Source: Streptomyces qinzhouensis
Lineage (GTDB): Bacteria; Actinomycetota; Actinomycetes; Streptomycetales; Streptomycetaceae
Assembly (NCBI RefSeq): GCF_007856155.1
Contig: NZ_CP042266.1
Location: 8,060,001-8,124,000, forward strand
Length of the DNA: 64,000 nucleotides
Direction of reading: 5' to 3'
Under the pieces are notes generated by a model, which saw only the letters and a program-made list of their open reading frames with translations, was not told the DNA's origin and searched no databases. Shown here one piece after another: positions 26,169 through 35,710 of this stretch (its first letter is position 1; each line of letters begins with the position of its first letter). The position numbers were made by a program, and so were the translations under genes.

Positions 26169-27080
26169 TCAGGCCGGGGAGGAATCGGACTGCAGCATCG
26201 GGTTCAGCCAGGGCTGGAACTGGTAGTACGACTGGAACTTGTAGACCTCCTCGCCGCTCGACGACACGGCGACGTAGTAGAGGAACTTGTCGTCGGTGGC
26301 CCGCCGCCGGATACCGGCCAGGAACTTCTCGATCTCCGGTTCCATCGGCACGGGAAGCTCCGCCGGATCCTTGACCAGGATGGAGAACGCGGACCGCTCG
26401 ATCTTCGGGGAGTCCCAGCCCAGGGTGGCGTAGAACCCGAACGCCCGCTCGCTCAGCCTGAGCAGCCGCTCGCTCGGCTCCGGCAGCTCCAGATCACGGA
26501 AGATCGACCGGATGCTCTGCGGGGTGAGCATGTCGGCGGAGAGCGCGTTGAAGTACAGATTCACCGTGCGGTGCCGGTAGTCCATCGAGAACATCGGCAT
26601 CTGCCTGCCGTCCATGCCGTGCCGGACGAAGAAGTCGTAGTTCTCGGCCACACTACGCGGCATGGACGGCAGGTCGAGCAGCGTGGAAAGAGGCTCCATA
26701 TCGTCCGCGGGAAACGCCAGATACAACTTCTTGAGACCGCTCGCGGCCCCGAAATCAACACCGTAGAAGGTGGTTTTGCACCGCTCCGCAACCTCCAGGA
26801 AAAGGGAGGCGATGGGGTGGTCCGTGGGCTCGAGCAGACCGTGCGCCAGTGCGGTCGTGTAGGGATCGACACCGTCCGTGGGAACGGGGAAGCGCCAGTC
26901 GACATCGTTTGAATACCGCCGGCCGGTCCCCATACGGAAAGCGATCGGCGTGGTCGCGAGCACCTTCTCGTACGCGGTCAGAACCGACCGCACCTTGTCT
27001 TGCGCGTAGGGCACATCGAGCAGCCGGGCAGACTCCTCAACGGCCGAGTAGAGGTCTGCCAACTCGGTGGCCTCAGACAT
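26169..27080 (-). CDS. ABBA aromatic prenyltransferase 1 (CloQ/NphB family, 303 aa)
   Basis: ATG 27080 with CGGAGGACGA upstream starts a protein colinear with NphB as I recall it (SEATELADLYSAVEESARLL-type start, SMPRSVAEN, MDYRHRTVNLYF, ATLGWDSPKIERSAF, YYQFQPWLNP). These soluble barrels need no DDxxD motif and attach dimethylallyl or geranyl groups to phenols, naphthoquinones or phenazines. It is expressed with the prenyl diphosphate synthase and diverges from the naphthalene synthase at 27328. That context makes a naphthoquinone acceptor and geranyl donor the best guess (Fnq26-like). Longer in-frame readings to 27539 overlap the divergent gene and are not coding. Confidence 0.92.
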   Translation of the reverse strand: MSEATELADLYSAVEESARLLDVPYAQDKVRSVLTAYEKVLATTPIAFRMGTGRRYSNDVDWRFPVPTDGVDPYTTALAHGLLEPTDHPIASLFLEVAERCKTTFYGVDFGAASGLKKLYLAFPADDMEPLSTLLDLPSMPRSVAENYDFFVRHGMDGRQMPMFSMDYRHRTVNLYFNALSADMLTPQSIRSIFRDLELPEPSERLLRLSERAFGFYATLGWDSPKIERSAFSILVKDPAELPVPMEPEIEKFLAGIRRRATDDKFLYYVAVSSSGEEVYKFQSYYQFQPWLNPMLQSDSSPA

Positions 27081-27214
27081 TCGTCCTCCGCAGGTCCGTA
27101 CGGTCCGTACCGCGCCGAGTATGGGTCGGGCCACTACAGGGCCGGTCGAGTCCGGTCGGGCGACCGGACCGCCGCCCGCCCGCCGCCCCCGCCGGACGGG
27201 GCCGGTCGCGCGGC

Positions 27215-28419
27215 GGGTTGCCGGGGGTTCGACCAGTGGTCCTCGATGCTCGCCCGAGTGGTACCGGAGGTGGGTGAACGACTCTTCTCGTACGGAAGGC
27301 CGATTCCAGAGAAGGTGGATTCCCGATATGGCCAGGCTGTGCAAGCCCGCGGTGAACGTGCCGGAATACGTCATCACGATGGAAGAGACCCTGGAGTTCG
27401 CCGAGCGGACCCACCACGGAAAACCACAACTGCCCCTGGCACTCAGGCTGATCCGGAACACCGGAGTCAAAACCCGGCACCTCGTCCAGCCCATCGAAAA
27501 AACCCTCCACCACCCCGGCCTCGCCGAACGCAACCGCATCTACGAACTCGAGTCCAAAAAACGCACCCCACCCGTCATCGAACAAGCCCTCACGAACGCC
27601 GGCCTCACCGCACACGACATCGACGCCATCATCTACGTCTCGTGCACCGGCTTCCTCATGCCCTCACTGACCGCATGGCTCATCAACCACATGGGCTTCC
27701 GCTCCGACACCCGCCAGATACCCATCGCCCAACTCGGCTGCGCCGCCGGCGCCGCAGCCGTCAACCGCGCCCACGACTTCTGCCTCGCCCACCCCCGCAC
27801 CAACGTCCTCATCGTCTCCTGCGAACTCTGCTCCCTGTGCTACCAGCCCACCGACGACAACACCGGCGCCCTCCTCTCCGACGGACTCTTCGGCGACGCC
27901 GTCGCCGCAGCCGTCGTCCGCGGCACCGGCGGCACCGGCATCCACCTCGACCACAACGCCTCCCACCTCATCCCCCACACCGAAGACTGGATCTCCTACG
28001 CCGTACGCGACACCGGCTTCCACTTCCAACTCGACCGCCGCGTCCCCGGAACCATGGAACCCCTCGCCCCCGTCCTGCGCACCTTCGCCCACAACCACCA
28101 CCACAACGCCGGAAACCTCGACTTCTACATCATCCACGCCGGCGGCCCCCGCATCCTCGACGACCTCGCCACCTTCCTCGACGTCGACCGCAAAGCCTTC
28201 CGCCACAGCTGGGCCACCCTCACCGAACACGGCAACATCGCCAGCGCCGTCGTCCTCGACGCCGCCCGCCGACTCTACGAAGAAGACACCCCCGCACCCG
28301 AAGCCACCGGCCTCATCGCCGGCTTCGGCCCCGGAATCACCGCCGAAATGACCCTCGGCCACTGGGAAACCCACACCACCTGACCCCCACCCACAACCGA
28401 CCGCGGCCACCGGATCCCG
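27215..28419 (+). repeat. 1205-bp perfect inverted repeat, left arm
   Basis: Bases 27215-28419 match the reverse complement of 40429-41633. Identity begins at GGGTTGCCGGGGG, 113 bp before the naphthalene synthase start, and stops at CCGGATCCCG, 36 bp after its stop. Both arms come out at 1205 bp, and all readable frames inside are identical. The arm therefore holds promoter, leader and gene. The arms face inward around a 12,009-bp segment. Confidence 0.95.
27328..28383 (+). CDS. rppA: 1,3,6,8-tetrahydroxynaphthalene synthase, copy A (type III PKS, 351 aa)
   Basis: Condenses five malonyl-CoA into 1,3,6,8-tetrahydroxynaphthalene. Catalytic Cys138 lies in AQLGCAAGAAA, His in IIHAGGPR and Asn in TEHGNIAS. 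Cys106 (YVSCTG) is also present, a residue typical of naphthalene synthases. The protein is about 20 residues shorter than RppA at the C-terminus. The ATG at 27328 has AAGGTGG about 11 bp upstream. Codons are unusually uniform (CAC, ACC, GCC nearly throughout). It leads a rightward operon with the cupin, aminotransferase and flavodoxin-like genes and lies wholly within the inverted repeat. It is identical to copy B at 40465. Confidence 0.95.
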   Translation: MARLCKPAVNVPEYVITMEETLEFAERTHHGKPQLPLALRLIRNTGVKTRHLVQPIEKTLHHPGLAERNRIYELESKKRTPPVIEQALTNAGLTAHDIDAIIYVSCTGFLMPSLTAWLINHMGFRSDTRQIPIAQLGCAAGAAAVNRAHDFCLAHPRTNVLIVSCELCSLCYQPTDDNTGALLSDGLFGDAVAAAVVRGTGGTGIHLDHNASHLIPHTEDWISYAVRDTGFHFQLDRRVPGTMEPLAPVLRTFAHNHHHNAGNLDFYIIHAGGPRILDDLATFLDVDRKAFRHSWATLTEHGNIASAVVLDAARRLYEEDTPAPEATGLIAGFGPGITAEMTLGHWETHTT

Positions 28420-28452
28420 GGCGGAACGCGGCACCGAAAGGAATCCCATCGA

Positions 28453-29010
28453 ATGACCGGCCTCATCGTCCCCCCCGGTCAGGGGCGAAAGCTGACCACC
28501 AAGGCGCAGGAAGTGACCTTCAAGGCCACCCAGGCGCACGGCTCCTCCCTCTCGGTCTTCGAAGTGGTGGTGCCGCCCGGGTTCGACGTCGGGGCGCACG
28601 TCCACCAGGACTCGCAGGAGTTCTTCTACGTTCTGGAAGGCCGGCTCCAGCTCCTCGCGTTCGAGCCGACCCGGCGTACCGAGGAGTACTGGCACGACTG
28701 GGAGTCTCCCGACGGCGACACCGCCGTCGAGGCGGACGAGGGTGCCTTCATGTTCGTTCCGCCGGGCACCCCGCACGCGTTCCGCAACGCCACGGACAAG
28801 CCCGCCCGCATGCTGTTCCAGTGCTACCCCTCGCCCTACCACGAGTTCTACTTCGAGGAGATCGCGGAGATCTGGGCCGCCGGCGGGCCGGTGGACCACG
28901 ACGCCGTCGAGCGGATGCGCCGACGGTACGACGTCAGCCAGATAACACCCCTTCGCTACGATCCTCCCGCGCTCGTCCCGTCCCACCCCGCCACCGGCGG
29001 CGGAGCGTGA
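28453..29010 (+). CDS. cupin monooxygenase, tetrahydroxynaphthalene to flaviolin (MomA-like, 185 aa)
   Basis: A single cupin domain: GAHVHQDSQEFFYVLEGRLQ supplies the His/His/Glu metal motif and FMFVPPGTPHAFRNA the last His. In THN-derived meroterpenoid clusters a cupin of this size directly follows the synthase and oxidises THN to flaviolin (known for MomA and its homologues). The gene starts 33 bp after the end of the inverted repeat, with GAAAGGAATCCCATCGA before the ATG. Its stop overlaps the aminotransferase start (GTGA). The reaction is inferred from context and family; other quinol oxygenations are possible. Confidence 0.82.
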   Translation: MTGLIVPPGQGRKLTTKAQEVTFKATQAHGSSLSVFEVVVPPGFDVGAHVHQDSQEFFYVLEGRLQLLAFEPTRRTEEYWHDWESPDGDTAVEADEGAFMFVPPGTPHAFRNATDKPARMLFQCYPSPYHEFYFEEIAEIWAAGGPVDHDAVERMRRRYDVSQITPLRYDPPALVPSHPATGGGA

Positions 29011-30185
29011 CGGACATGGCCACCACGGACAGGATTCCGCTGGTCCACGCCAGCCTGGGCGAACGAGAACTGGCCGCCGTCGCCGAGGTGTTCGCCTCGG
29101 GCTGGCCGGCCGGCCAGGGCCCGCGGGGCAAGGCACTGGAGAACCAGCTCGCCGAGCACTTCGGCGTGGCCGACGCGGTCGCGCTGAGCAACTGCGGCGC
29201 CGCGCTCCATCTGGCTCTGCTGGCGCTGGGCGTCATGCCGGGCGACGAAGTGATAGTCGCCGACTACTCGTTCCCGGCACCCGCGCAAGCGGTCCGCTAC
29301 GTCGGCGCGGTGCCGGTCTTCGCCGATGTGCGCGCCGACACCGCAACGGTGGACCCGCGATCGGTCGCGGATCTGATCACACCGCGGACGGTGGGGGTGA
29401 TCGTGGTCGACACGGTCGGCCTGCCCGCCGACTACGCGGAGCTCAACGCGCTGGCCGGGCGGCACGGCCTGTTCGTCGTCGAGGACGCGGCCTGCTCGGT
29501 CGGCGCGACCTACCAGGGCCGGCCGGCGGGCGCACTCGCCCCGGTGGCCTGTCTGTCCTTCCACGGACGCAAGGGCGCCACCAGCGGTGAGGGCGGAGCG
29601 CTGCTGGCCACCGACCCGGCGATCGCGGCCCACGCCAGACTGCGGTCGGCCTTCGGTATCACCAGCATCTTCGACCAGGCACAGGTCGTGGGCCTGCCGA
29701 TCCCGACGTTCACCGAGATCGGCTACAACTACAAGCTGTCCGATATCGCCGCCGCGATTCTGCAGGTCCAGCTGATGCGCCTCGGGGAATTCCTCGAACG
29801 CCGCGTCGCGGTCGCGGCCCACTACGCCGAACTCCTCGCCGACGAGGAACTGGTGACCCTTCCCCAGGTGCCCGCGGACCGCACCCACGCCTGGCAGTCC
29901 TACCTGGTGGCACTGGACCCGGGCGTGGACCGCGCGGCGGTCGCCGCCGAACTGCGCGGCCAGGGAATCGGCTGCGGACACGGCACCTGGGCCTCCCACC
30001 GGCAGCCCGTCTTCGAGGCGAAGCAGACGTGCCCGGTCTCGGCGGATCTCTTCGAACGCCACCTCGCCGTACCCATGCACGCCGAACTCACCATGAGCCA
30101 GGTCGAACGCGTCGCCGAAGCCCTGCGTACCGCGGTCCGGTCCGCCCGCGGCCGCTCCCGCGGACCGGGACGTGCCACCAGATGA
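29007..30185 (+). CDS. DegT/DnrJ/EryC1-type PLP aminotransferase (392 aa)
   Basis: GTG 29007 overlaps the cupin stop; ATG 29016 is an alternative. It has the fold-type I marks of the sugar-aminotransferase family: Asp160 in FVVEDAACSVGA, the PLP lysine Lys189 in SFHGRKGATSGEGG and a late FTEIGYNYKLSDIAAAI. No sugar genes are nearby. In furaquinocin-type pathways a PLP enzyme of this class converts flaviolin to 8-amino-flaviolin by oxidative transamination (recalled, not searched). Its place between the flaviolin-forming cupin and a flavodoxin-like reductase supports that role. The amino group it installs would be the natural target for the nitrite generated by the CreE/CreD pair. Confidence 0.85.
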   Translation: MTDMATTDRIPLVHASLGERELAAVAEVFASGWPAGQGPRGKALENQLAEHFGVADAVALSNCGAALHLALLALGVMPGDEVIVADYSFPAPAQAVRYVGAVPVFADVRADTATVDPRSVADLITPRTVGVIVVDTVGLPADYAELNALAGRHGLFVVEDAACSVGATYQGRPAGALAPVACLSFHGRKGATSGEGGALLATDPAIAAHARLRSAFGITSIFDQAQVVGLPIPTFTEIGYNYKLSDIAAAILQVQLMRLGEFLERRVAVAAHYAELLADEELVTLPQVPADRTHAWQSYLVALDPGVDRAAVAAELRGQGIGCGHGTWASHRQPVFEAKQTCPVSADLFERHLAVPMHAELTMSQVERVAEALRTAVRSARGRSRGPGRATR

Positions 30186-30252
30186 CCACCGCGGCCCCCG
30201 GCCACACCCCCCGTACCGGCGCACGACCCACCCGGAAAGGACCGCACTCGCC

Positions 30253-30876
30253 GTGGAATCCGTAAACGTCGCGATCATCTACTACAGCGCGACCGGCAAC
30301 GTACACGCCCTGGCCCACGCCGCCGCCGAGGGCGCCGAGAAGGCGGGCGCCGCCGTCCGGGTCCGCCGCGTCGCCGAGACCGCCCCCGCCCGGGCGATCG
30401 GTTCCAACCCCGCCTGGGCCCGGTACCGCGAGGACCACGCCGACACCACGGAGGCCGCCCTGGACGACCTCGACTGGGCCGACGCCGTCCTGCTGGGCAC
30501 CCCCACCCGGTACGGCAATCCCGCCGGCCAGCTCCGCGCCTTCCTCGAAACCACCGGACCCCTCTGGTTCCAGGGCAAGCTCGCCGACAAGGTCTACTCC
30601 GCCTTCACCTCCGGCAGCACCCCCCACGGCGGTCAGGAAACCACCATCCTCGCCCTGTCCAACACCTTCTACCACTGGGGCGGCATCATCGTGCCCCCCG
30701 GCTACACCGACCCCGTCCAGTTCCGGACCGGCAACCCCTACGGCACCTCCCACGTCTCCGGCCCACCCGGACACCAGGAACCTCCCGGCCCGGAAACCCT
30801 GCAGGCGGCCCGCTACCAGGCCCGGCGCGTCACCGACACGGCAGCGGCCCTGAAGAAGGGCCGCGCCACCGGGTGA
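30253..30876 (+). CDS. WrbA-like flavodoxin-fold NAD(P)H:quinone oxidoreductase (207 aa)
   Basis: GTG 30253 has AAAGGA upstream. The FMN phosphate loop is YYSATGNVHALA (residues 11-22), followed by LLGTPTRYGNPAGQLRAFLE and SAFTSGSTPHGGQETT with PFYHWG-like aromatic residues, as in WrbA. These enzymes reduce quinones by two electrons using FMN. In this operon it probably reduces the flaviolin-type quinone to the hydroquinone, the form needed for methylation, prenylation or transamination. It is the last gene of the rightward quinone operon and converges on the phenazine operon with two hairpins between. The first 20 residues of the longer frame from 30172 overlap the aminotransferase and are excluded. 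Confidence 0.88.
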   Translation: MESVNVAIIYYSATGNVHALAHAAAEGAEKAGAAVRVRRVAETAPARAIGSNPAWARYREDHADTTEAALDDLDWADAVLLGTPTRYGNPAGQLRAFLETTGPLWFQGKLADKVYSAFTSGSTPHGGQETTILALSNTFYHWGGIIVPPGYTDPVQFRTGNPYGTSHVSGPPGHQEPPGPETLQAARYQARRVTDTAAALKKGRATG

Positions 30877-30909
30877 CCCCGCCCCTCTCGCCGGACAGCA
30901 CCGCACGGA

Positions 30910-30962
30910 CGAGCCCGGCCGCACCGGTAGGCGGCCGGGCTCGCCCCTGCCGCCGGCAGGGG
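30910..30962. terminator. double hairpin terminator between convergent operons
   Basis: Two perfect hairpins lie back to back. One is a 13-bp stem (30910-30922 with 30931-30943). The other is an 8-bp CCCCTGCC/GGCAGGGG stem (30944-30962) abutting the phzB stop. Together they should insulate the quinone and phenazine operons. Confidence 0.75.
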
Positions 30963-31487
30963 TCAGGCGGGAATCCAGCTCCGTTCGATATGCGGGGTCT
31001 CGATACCGAGCGAACGCATGTGCTCGATCGGGTTGGTGTACTCCCGGCTGGAGACGATCCGCCCGTCACTGAGCGTGAAACCGTGGATGAAGTGGTTGCG
31101 GTAAACGCCCTCGGGATAGCCGGGGAACCGGATCGTTCCCTCACCGTCGCACTCGACCCAGACGACGTCCGGGTCCTGCGTCTCGTAGATGCGCACATCA
31201 CTCCACCGCCAGTCGGGCAGCACCTCCAGGGACAGCTCACCGTGCCGCTTCAGCTTCTCGTGGCCCCGGACGGTGATGGGCCGGCCGATGTCGGTGTAGA
31301 AGAGGGACGCGGTGCCGTCCTCGGTGTAGAGGGTGTACCGGCGCAGCCGCGCCTCGGCACCGGTCTCCAGATACCGCTCCACGGCCCGCCGGTTGCGTTC
31401 CCGCACCTCCTGACGGCCGGTGAACACCGCGGCCCGGACACCGGGCCGGACGGAATCAGCAGGGGACGGGGAAGGGGACGGTTTCAT
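30963..31487 (-). CDS. phzB: PhzA/B-family phenazine biosynthesis protein, distal copy (174 aa)
   Basis: NTF2-fold protein that promotes condensation of two aminocyclohexenone units to the phenazine tricycle. ATG 31487 follows GGGAGGCATC. The PhzA/B pattern is clear: RNRRAVERYLETG, RYTLYTEDGTASLFY, EVLPDWRWSDVRIYETQDPD, VWVECDGEGTIRFPGYPEGVYRNHFIHGF and EYTNPIEHMRSLGIETPHIERSWIP. It is the last gene of the phenazine operon, whereas the other copy is first (36996). The N-terminal 20 residues are Ser/Pro-rich and extra to the family. The two copies are clearly divergent, so they may form a heteromer as PhzA and PhzB do in Pseudomonas. Confidence 0.93.
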   Translation of the reverse strand: MKPSPSPSPADSVRPGVRAAVFTGRQEVRERNRRAVERYLETGAEARLRRYTLYTEDGTASLFYTDIGRPITVRGHEKLKRHGELSLEVLPDWRWSDVRIYETQDPDVVWVECDGEGTIRFPGYPEGVYRNHFIHGFTLSDGRIVSSREYTNPIEHMRSLGIETPHIERSWIPA

Positions 31488-31563
31488 GATGCCTCCCGGC
31501 ACCTCGAAGGGCGGACAGCGGACAGCGGACGCGGGCGGCGGGCGCGGGCGGCGGGCGCGGCCG

Positions 31564-32265
31564 TCACGGCTGGAGCCGGCTGAACCGCCAGCCGTCCCCC
31601 TCCCGGTCGTAGCGCAGCCGCTCGTGCAGCCGGTCGGTACCGTTGGCCCAGAACTCCACCGAAGCGGGCTCGAGCCGGAAGGCCACGAACGTCGCGGGGC
31701 GTGGCAGCGGCCGCTCCGGTACGCCCAGTTCCAGGGCCCTGGCCCGCAGCTCGTCGAACCGGCCCAGATCATCCAGCGGCTGGCTCTGCCGGGAGGCCGT
31801 GGTCATGGCATGGGTGAAGACGGGCCGGGCGAACCACAGCGCCTCGGCCTCGGCATCGGGCAGCAGCCGGACGGGGCCCGCCAGCGAGATCTGCCGGCTG
31901 GTCTCCCGCCAGTACAGAACACCGGAGGCCCACGGGTTCTCCGCCAGCTCCCGGCCCTTTTGGCTGCCGGAATGCGTGATGAGGACGATCCCCTCGTCCG
32001 TCACCTTGTTGATCGCCACCATGCGCGAGGAGGTACGGCCCCGGACATCGGCGGTCGCCAGCGCGAGAGCCCGCGGCTCGCGCACCCCCTGCGCGACGCT
32101 GCTCTCCAGCCACGAGACCAGCAGCCCCATCGGACGGGAGGGCGGCGCGTAGAACTCGGGGAAGTCCGTCTCCACACCGGCGGTGAGCGTCTCGGAACGG
32201 GCGCTGCCGCGCCCGCGGCCGCCCTCCTCCCCGGGCACGGTCTCCGGCGATGACCGATCAGACAT
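31564..32265 (-). CDS. phzG: PhzG flavin-dependent oxidase (PNPOx family, 233 aa)
   Basis: FMN-dependent oxidase that aromatises reduced phenazine precursors to phenazine-1-carboxylate or the dicarboxylate. ATG 32265 has GGAAGGAG upstream and lies inside the end of phzF (8-bp overlap). The pyridoxamine-oxidase pattern is visible: EPRALALATADVRGRTSSRMV, FTHSGSQKGRELAENPWASGVLYW, QISLAGPVRLLP and a C-terminal WRFSRLQP with the usual RL-P end. About 25 N-terminal residues are low-complexity. Second to last in the phenazine operon. Confidence 0.95.
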   Translation of the reverse strand: MSDRSSPETVPGEEGGRGRGSARSETLTAGVETDFPEFYAPPSRPMGLLVSWLESSVAQGVREPRALALATADVRGRTSSRMVAINKVTDEGIVLITHSGSQKGRELAENPWASGVLYWRETSRQISLAGPVRLLPDAEAEALWFARPVFTHAMTTASRQSQPLDDLGRFDELRARALELGVPERPLPRPATFVAFRLEPASVEFWANGTDRLHERLRYDREGDGWRFSRLQP

Positions 32266-33094
32266 ACAGCACTCCTTCCAGTGCGAGGACACCATGGCCC
32301 GAGACCTCGACCCGGTCCACCCGGTCGCCCTCCCCGTGAACACGTGCGCCCATGGGGGAGGGGCGGCCCATCTCGACACCCTGGGTGATCTCGATGTGCT
32401 GCCCGTAGCTGCTCAGACCATGACGGGCGAGGTGAATGGCGATGGGCCCGGCGGCGGAGCCGGTGGCGGCGTCCTCCACCACTCCGTACGCTGGCGAGAA
32501 CATCCGATTGCGCCACAGGCTTCCGGCGCCGGCGAAGCAGTTGGCCGCCATATCGGGGAAGCGGGCCAGGGCCCGGTGGTCGGGCTCCAGCCCGGACAGC
32601 GCCTCGACACTCTTCAGACCGACCAGGACATGACGCGGACCGTTGCGATAGATCTCCACCGGCAGCGTCGACTCCCCGATACCCAGCGCCTCGAGGAGCT
32701 CACCGGTACGGTCGAAGGGCTCCCACACCGGCACCGGCTGGCGCATACGGGCCGCGACGGCCTTCCCGTCCGCGCGTTCCAGCTCGAAGGGGATCACACC
32801 CATGGCGGTCTCGATCCGCAGCCGGCCGGCGCCGCTGCGTGCCCCCAGGGCGATGGCCGTACCCAGCAACGGATGCCCCGCGAAAGGGAGTTCGTTGACC
32901 GGGGTGAAAATCCGGACCCGGGCGTCCGCGCCCTGCCGGGGCTCGAGGACGAACGTGGTCTCCGAAAGGTTCATCTCCTGTGCGATGCGCTGCATCTGTT
33001 CGGTGGTCAGATCGTCGCCCGCGAAGAACACCGCCACGGGATTCCCGGTGAGCGGTACCTGCGCGAAGGCGTCGACGACGACGTACCGGTGCAT
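32258..33094 (-). CDS. phzF: PhzF isomerase (278 aa)
   Basis: Isomerises trans-2,3-dihydro-3-hydroxyanthranilate to the ketone that dimerises to phenazine. ATG 33094 is preceded by GGGAGAACAG, and the length equals Pseudomonas PhzF. Catalytic Glu45 is in MNLSETTFVL and His74 in NELPFAGHPLLGT. The EDAATGSAAGP loop carries the conserved Asp and Ser. Longer in-frame readings upstream to 33472 overlap phzE and are rejected. There is a 97-bp gap to phzE. Confidence 0.97.
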   Translation of the reverse strand: MHRYVVVDAFAQVPLTGNPVAVFFAGDDLTTEQMQRIAQEMNLSETTFVLEPRQGADARVRIFTPVNELPFAGHPLLGTAIALGARSGAGRLRIETAMGVIPFELERADGKAVAARMRQPVPVWEPFDRTGELLEALGIGESTLPVEIYRNGPRHVLVGLKSVEALSGLEPDHRALARFPDMAANCFAGAGSLWRNRMFSPAYGVVEDAATGSAAGPIAIHLARHGLSSYGQHIEITQGVEMGRPSPMGARVHGEGDRVDRVEVSGHGVLALEGVLYV

Positions 33095-33191
33095 CTGTTC
33101 TCCCACGGGTCGACAGGGCCACGGCCGGGCCGGGGCAGGAGGCGGGCCGCCGGACCGGTGTCCCGGGGGAAGACACCGGCCCGGCCGGGGG

Positions 33192-35090
33192 TCAGGCCGG
33201 ATCGGGGATCCGGTCCCCGGCGAGCAGACCGGCCAGGGCGGTGCCCACGATGCGCGGCCCGTCCTGAGTGAGCACGGACTCCGGGTGGAACTGGGTCGAG
33301 GCGAAGCCGGGCCCCCGCAGGGCATGGACCTCCCCGGTAGCCGGATCCCGGCCGACCCGGACCCGGCCCACACCGTCGGCGGTGAACTCCTCGTCCTCGC
33401 CCACCAGGGCGAACGTGTTGTAGAAACCGACGTGCTCGACGGCACCGAACAGATCGATCTCCTTCTGCACACCCTGGTTCGGCACCGCCCGGCGACGCAG
33501 CGGCAGACCGAGCCGCAGGCCGAGGACCTGGTGGCTCAGACACACCGCGAGAAACGGGCGGCGTTCGCCCAGCAGCCGGTCCACCGCCAGGTGCAGATGG
33601 CCCATCCTGGGGTCCGCGGTCTCCCGCGGATCACCCGGCCCCGGCCCCAGCACGACCAGATCGTGCCCCTCGAAGGCGTACTCCTCGTCGAAGCGGCGGA
33701 CCGTCACCCGCAGCCCCAGCGAACGCAGCTGCTGCTCCAGCATGGACGTGAAAGTGTCCTCGGCGTCCACCACCAGGACGCTGCGCCCGGCCAGCTCCGG
33801 CCGGGCCGTCGCGCGGGCCGCGGCGTCGGAGAGCCAGTAGCCAGCGAGGGAGTCGTTGCGCAGCCCCAGGGCCCGGCGCACGCTGGGATGGTCGGCGAAA
33901 CGTTCCCGCCGGCCCCCGCGCAGCGCGGCGACGAGCGCGGCCGCCTTCGCCCGGGTCTCCGCCGCCTCGGAGGCGGGGTGGGAGTGCCGCACGATGGTGG
34001 CACCCACACCGATGCCGATACGCCCGTCCCGGCCGATGTCCGCGGTACGGATCAGGATCGCCGAGTCCATCACCCGCTCACCCGCGCCGTCCCGCCCGAT
34101 CAGCGCGGCGGCACCGCTGTAATATCCGCGCCCGCCCGGCTCGAACCGGGCGATGGTACGACAGGCGCTCTCCAGCGGACTGCCGGTGACCGTGGGCGCG
34201 AACATCGTCTCGCGCAGGACGTCGCGCACATCACGGTCCGTCCGCCCCTCGATGAGGTACTCGGTGTGCGCGACCCTGCCCATCTCCTTCAGATACGGGC
34301 CCACCACCCGGGCGCCCCCGGTGCAGATCCGGGCCATCATCTTCAGTTCCTCGTCGAGGACCATGTACAGCTCGTCGGTCTCCTTCCGGTCCCCCAGGAA
34401 CTCCAGCACCCCCGACAGGGTGGGGCCCGAGACCGGGTAGCGGTACGTGCCGCTGACCGGGTTCATCACCGCCGTGCCGTCCCGCAGACTGAGCTGCCGC
34501 TCGGGCGAGGCACCGACCAGCGTCCGGGTACCGGTATGGATCAGGAAGGTCCAGTGCGCACCGGATTCGCCCTGCAGGAGCCGGCGGAACAGCGCGGGCG
34601 CGCTCAGCGGCCCGTAGTCCGTGATGTCGGCGACGAACGTGCGCTTGATGACGAAGTTCGCACCCTCCCCGGTACCGATCATCTCCTTCACCACCCGCCG
34701 CACCATGTCCTCGTACCGCTCGTCGTCGACGTCGAAATGCTCGCCCGCCAGCGTCGTCGGCACATCGGGGATACGGGCCAGCACCTCACCCAGCGGCAGC
34801 TGCTGCTGCCCCGTCACGGCCATCGCCACCAGCGGCGTACCGTCGTCCGTACAGGCGAAACCGCGCTCGGCCAGCTGCCGGTAGGGGATGACGACGAGAA
34901 CCTCGTGGTGCGCCCCGGTACCGGGAGCCGGCGCCGGGGGCAGCGGGACAGCGGCCAGCGTGGCGGGCCGGGACACCGTGCCCGTCAGCACCTCGACCCG
35001 TCCGGGGCCGGTGGTGCCGGGCCGGTGCAGCAGGGCGAACGCCTGCGACGGATCGTTCAGAACCTGGTCGAGCAGATCGGCGTGCGTCAT
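33192..35090 (-). CDS. phzE: PhzE 2-amino-2-deoxyisochorismate synthase (632 aa)
   Basis: Fused anthranilate-synthase-like enzyme that aminates chorismate to ADIC. The N-terminal chorismate-binding half includes [28 protein letters not shown] and [17 protein letters not shown]. The C-terminal glutamine amidotransferase half has [13 protein letters not shown], catalytic Cys in [12 protein letters not shown] and the His/Glu pair in [19 protein letters not shown] 35090 overlaps the phzD stop (ATGA), with AAGGAG upstream. It draws chorismate from the shikimate pathway, boosted by the phzC product. Confidence 0.97.
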   Translation of the reverse strand: MTHADLLDQVLNDPSQAFALLHRPGTTGPGRVEVLTGTVSRPATLAAVPLPPAPAPGTGAHHEVLVVIPYRQLAERGFACTDDGTPLVAMAVTGQQQLPLGEVLARIPDVPTTLAGEHFDVDDERYEDMVRRVVKEMIGTGEGANFVIKRTFVADITDYGPLSAPALFRRLLQGESGAHWTFLIHTGTRTLVGASPERQLSLRDGTAVMNPVSGTYRYPVSGPTLSGVLEFLGDRKETDELYMVLDEELKMMARICTGGARVVGPYLKEMGRVAHTEYLIEGRTDRDVRDVLRETMFAPTVTGSPLESACRTIARFEPGGRGYYSGAAALIGRDGAGERVMDSAILIRTADIGRDGRIGIGVGATIVRHSHPASEAAETRAKAAALVAALRGGRRERFADHPSVRRALGLRNDSLAGYWLSDAAARATARPELAGRSVLVVDAEDTFTSMLEQQLRSLGLRVTVRRFDEEYAFEGHDLVVLGPGPGDPRETADPRMGHLHLAVDRLLGERRPFLAVCLSHQVLGLRLGLPLRRRAVPNQGVQKEIDLFGAVEHVGFYNTFALVGEDEEFTADGVGRVRVGRDPATGEVHALRGPGFASTQFHPESVLTQDGPRIVGTALAGLLAGDRIPDPA

Positions 35091-35710
35091 GTCAAAAGCT
35101 CCTTGACCGTGGTGACGCGGGCGCAGCGCTCGGCGGCATAGACGAGGGCCGAGCGGTGGTAGTCCTGCGAGAAGTCGGCGGTGGCGTCGGCGACGAGGAA
35201 CGGCTGGATGTCGTGGCTGAAGGCGTCGACGGCCGTGGCCAGCACCCCCACATGGGCGTAGACACCGCACAGGACGAGCTGGTCGCGGCCCGCGGCCCGC
35301 ATCCGCCGCAGCAGATCGGTCTTGAAGAAGGCGCTGTAGCGCCACTTGGTGAGCAGCCAGTCGTGCCCGGCCGGCGCGAGCGCGTCGACCGTCCGGCGGT
35401 CCTCGGGCGCGGCACGCATGCCGGGACCCCAGAAGTCCTTGAGCAGACCGCGCTCGCCGTCGCTCATACCGCCCGGCTGGGCGGTATGAGCGACCGGGAT
35501 ACCGAGCCCGGCGCACCGCTCGCGCAGCCGCGCCGCGTTGCCGACCAGTTCGTCGCGGAGGGAGGCGGGGAACGGCTGGAGGAAGTACCGCTGCATATCG
35601 TGGACGAGGAGGACGGCCCGGCCGGGTTCGGCCTGCCAGGACACGACGGCCGGCGGCAGATCGCCCTCGGTGGGCAGTGGATACGCCTCGATGGCGGGCA
35701 GCCCGGTCAT
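35087..35710 (-). CDS. phzD: PhzD isochorismatase (207 aa)
   Basis: Hydrolyses ADIC to trans-2,3-dihydro-3-hydroxyanthranilate and pyruvate. Isochorismatase-family features are the catalytic Asp in [11 protein letters not shown] near residue 38, Lys in [15 protein letters not shown] and [19 protein letters not shown], where most family members have Cys. The length matches Pseudomonas PhzD exactly. It overlaps phzC upstream and phzE downstream by 4 bp each; the ribosome site is weak, so coupling is likely. Confidence 0.97.
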   Translation of the reverse strand: MTGLPAIEAYPLPTEGDLPPAVVSWQAEPGRAVLLVHDMQRYFLQPFPASLRDELVGNAARLRERCAGLGIPVAHTAQPGGMSDGERGLLKDFWGPGMRAAPEDRRTVDALAPAGHDWLLTKWRYSAFFKTDLLRRMRAAGRDQLVLCGVYAHVGVLATAVDAFSHDIQPFLVADATADFSQDYHRSALVYAAERCARVTTVKELLT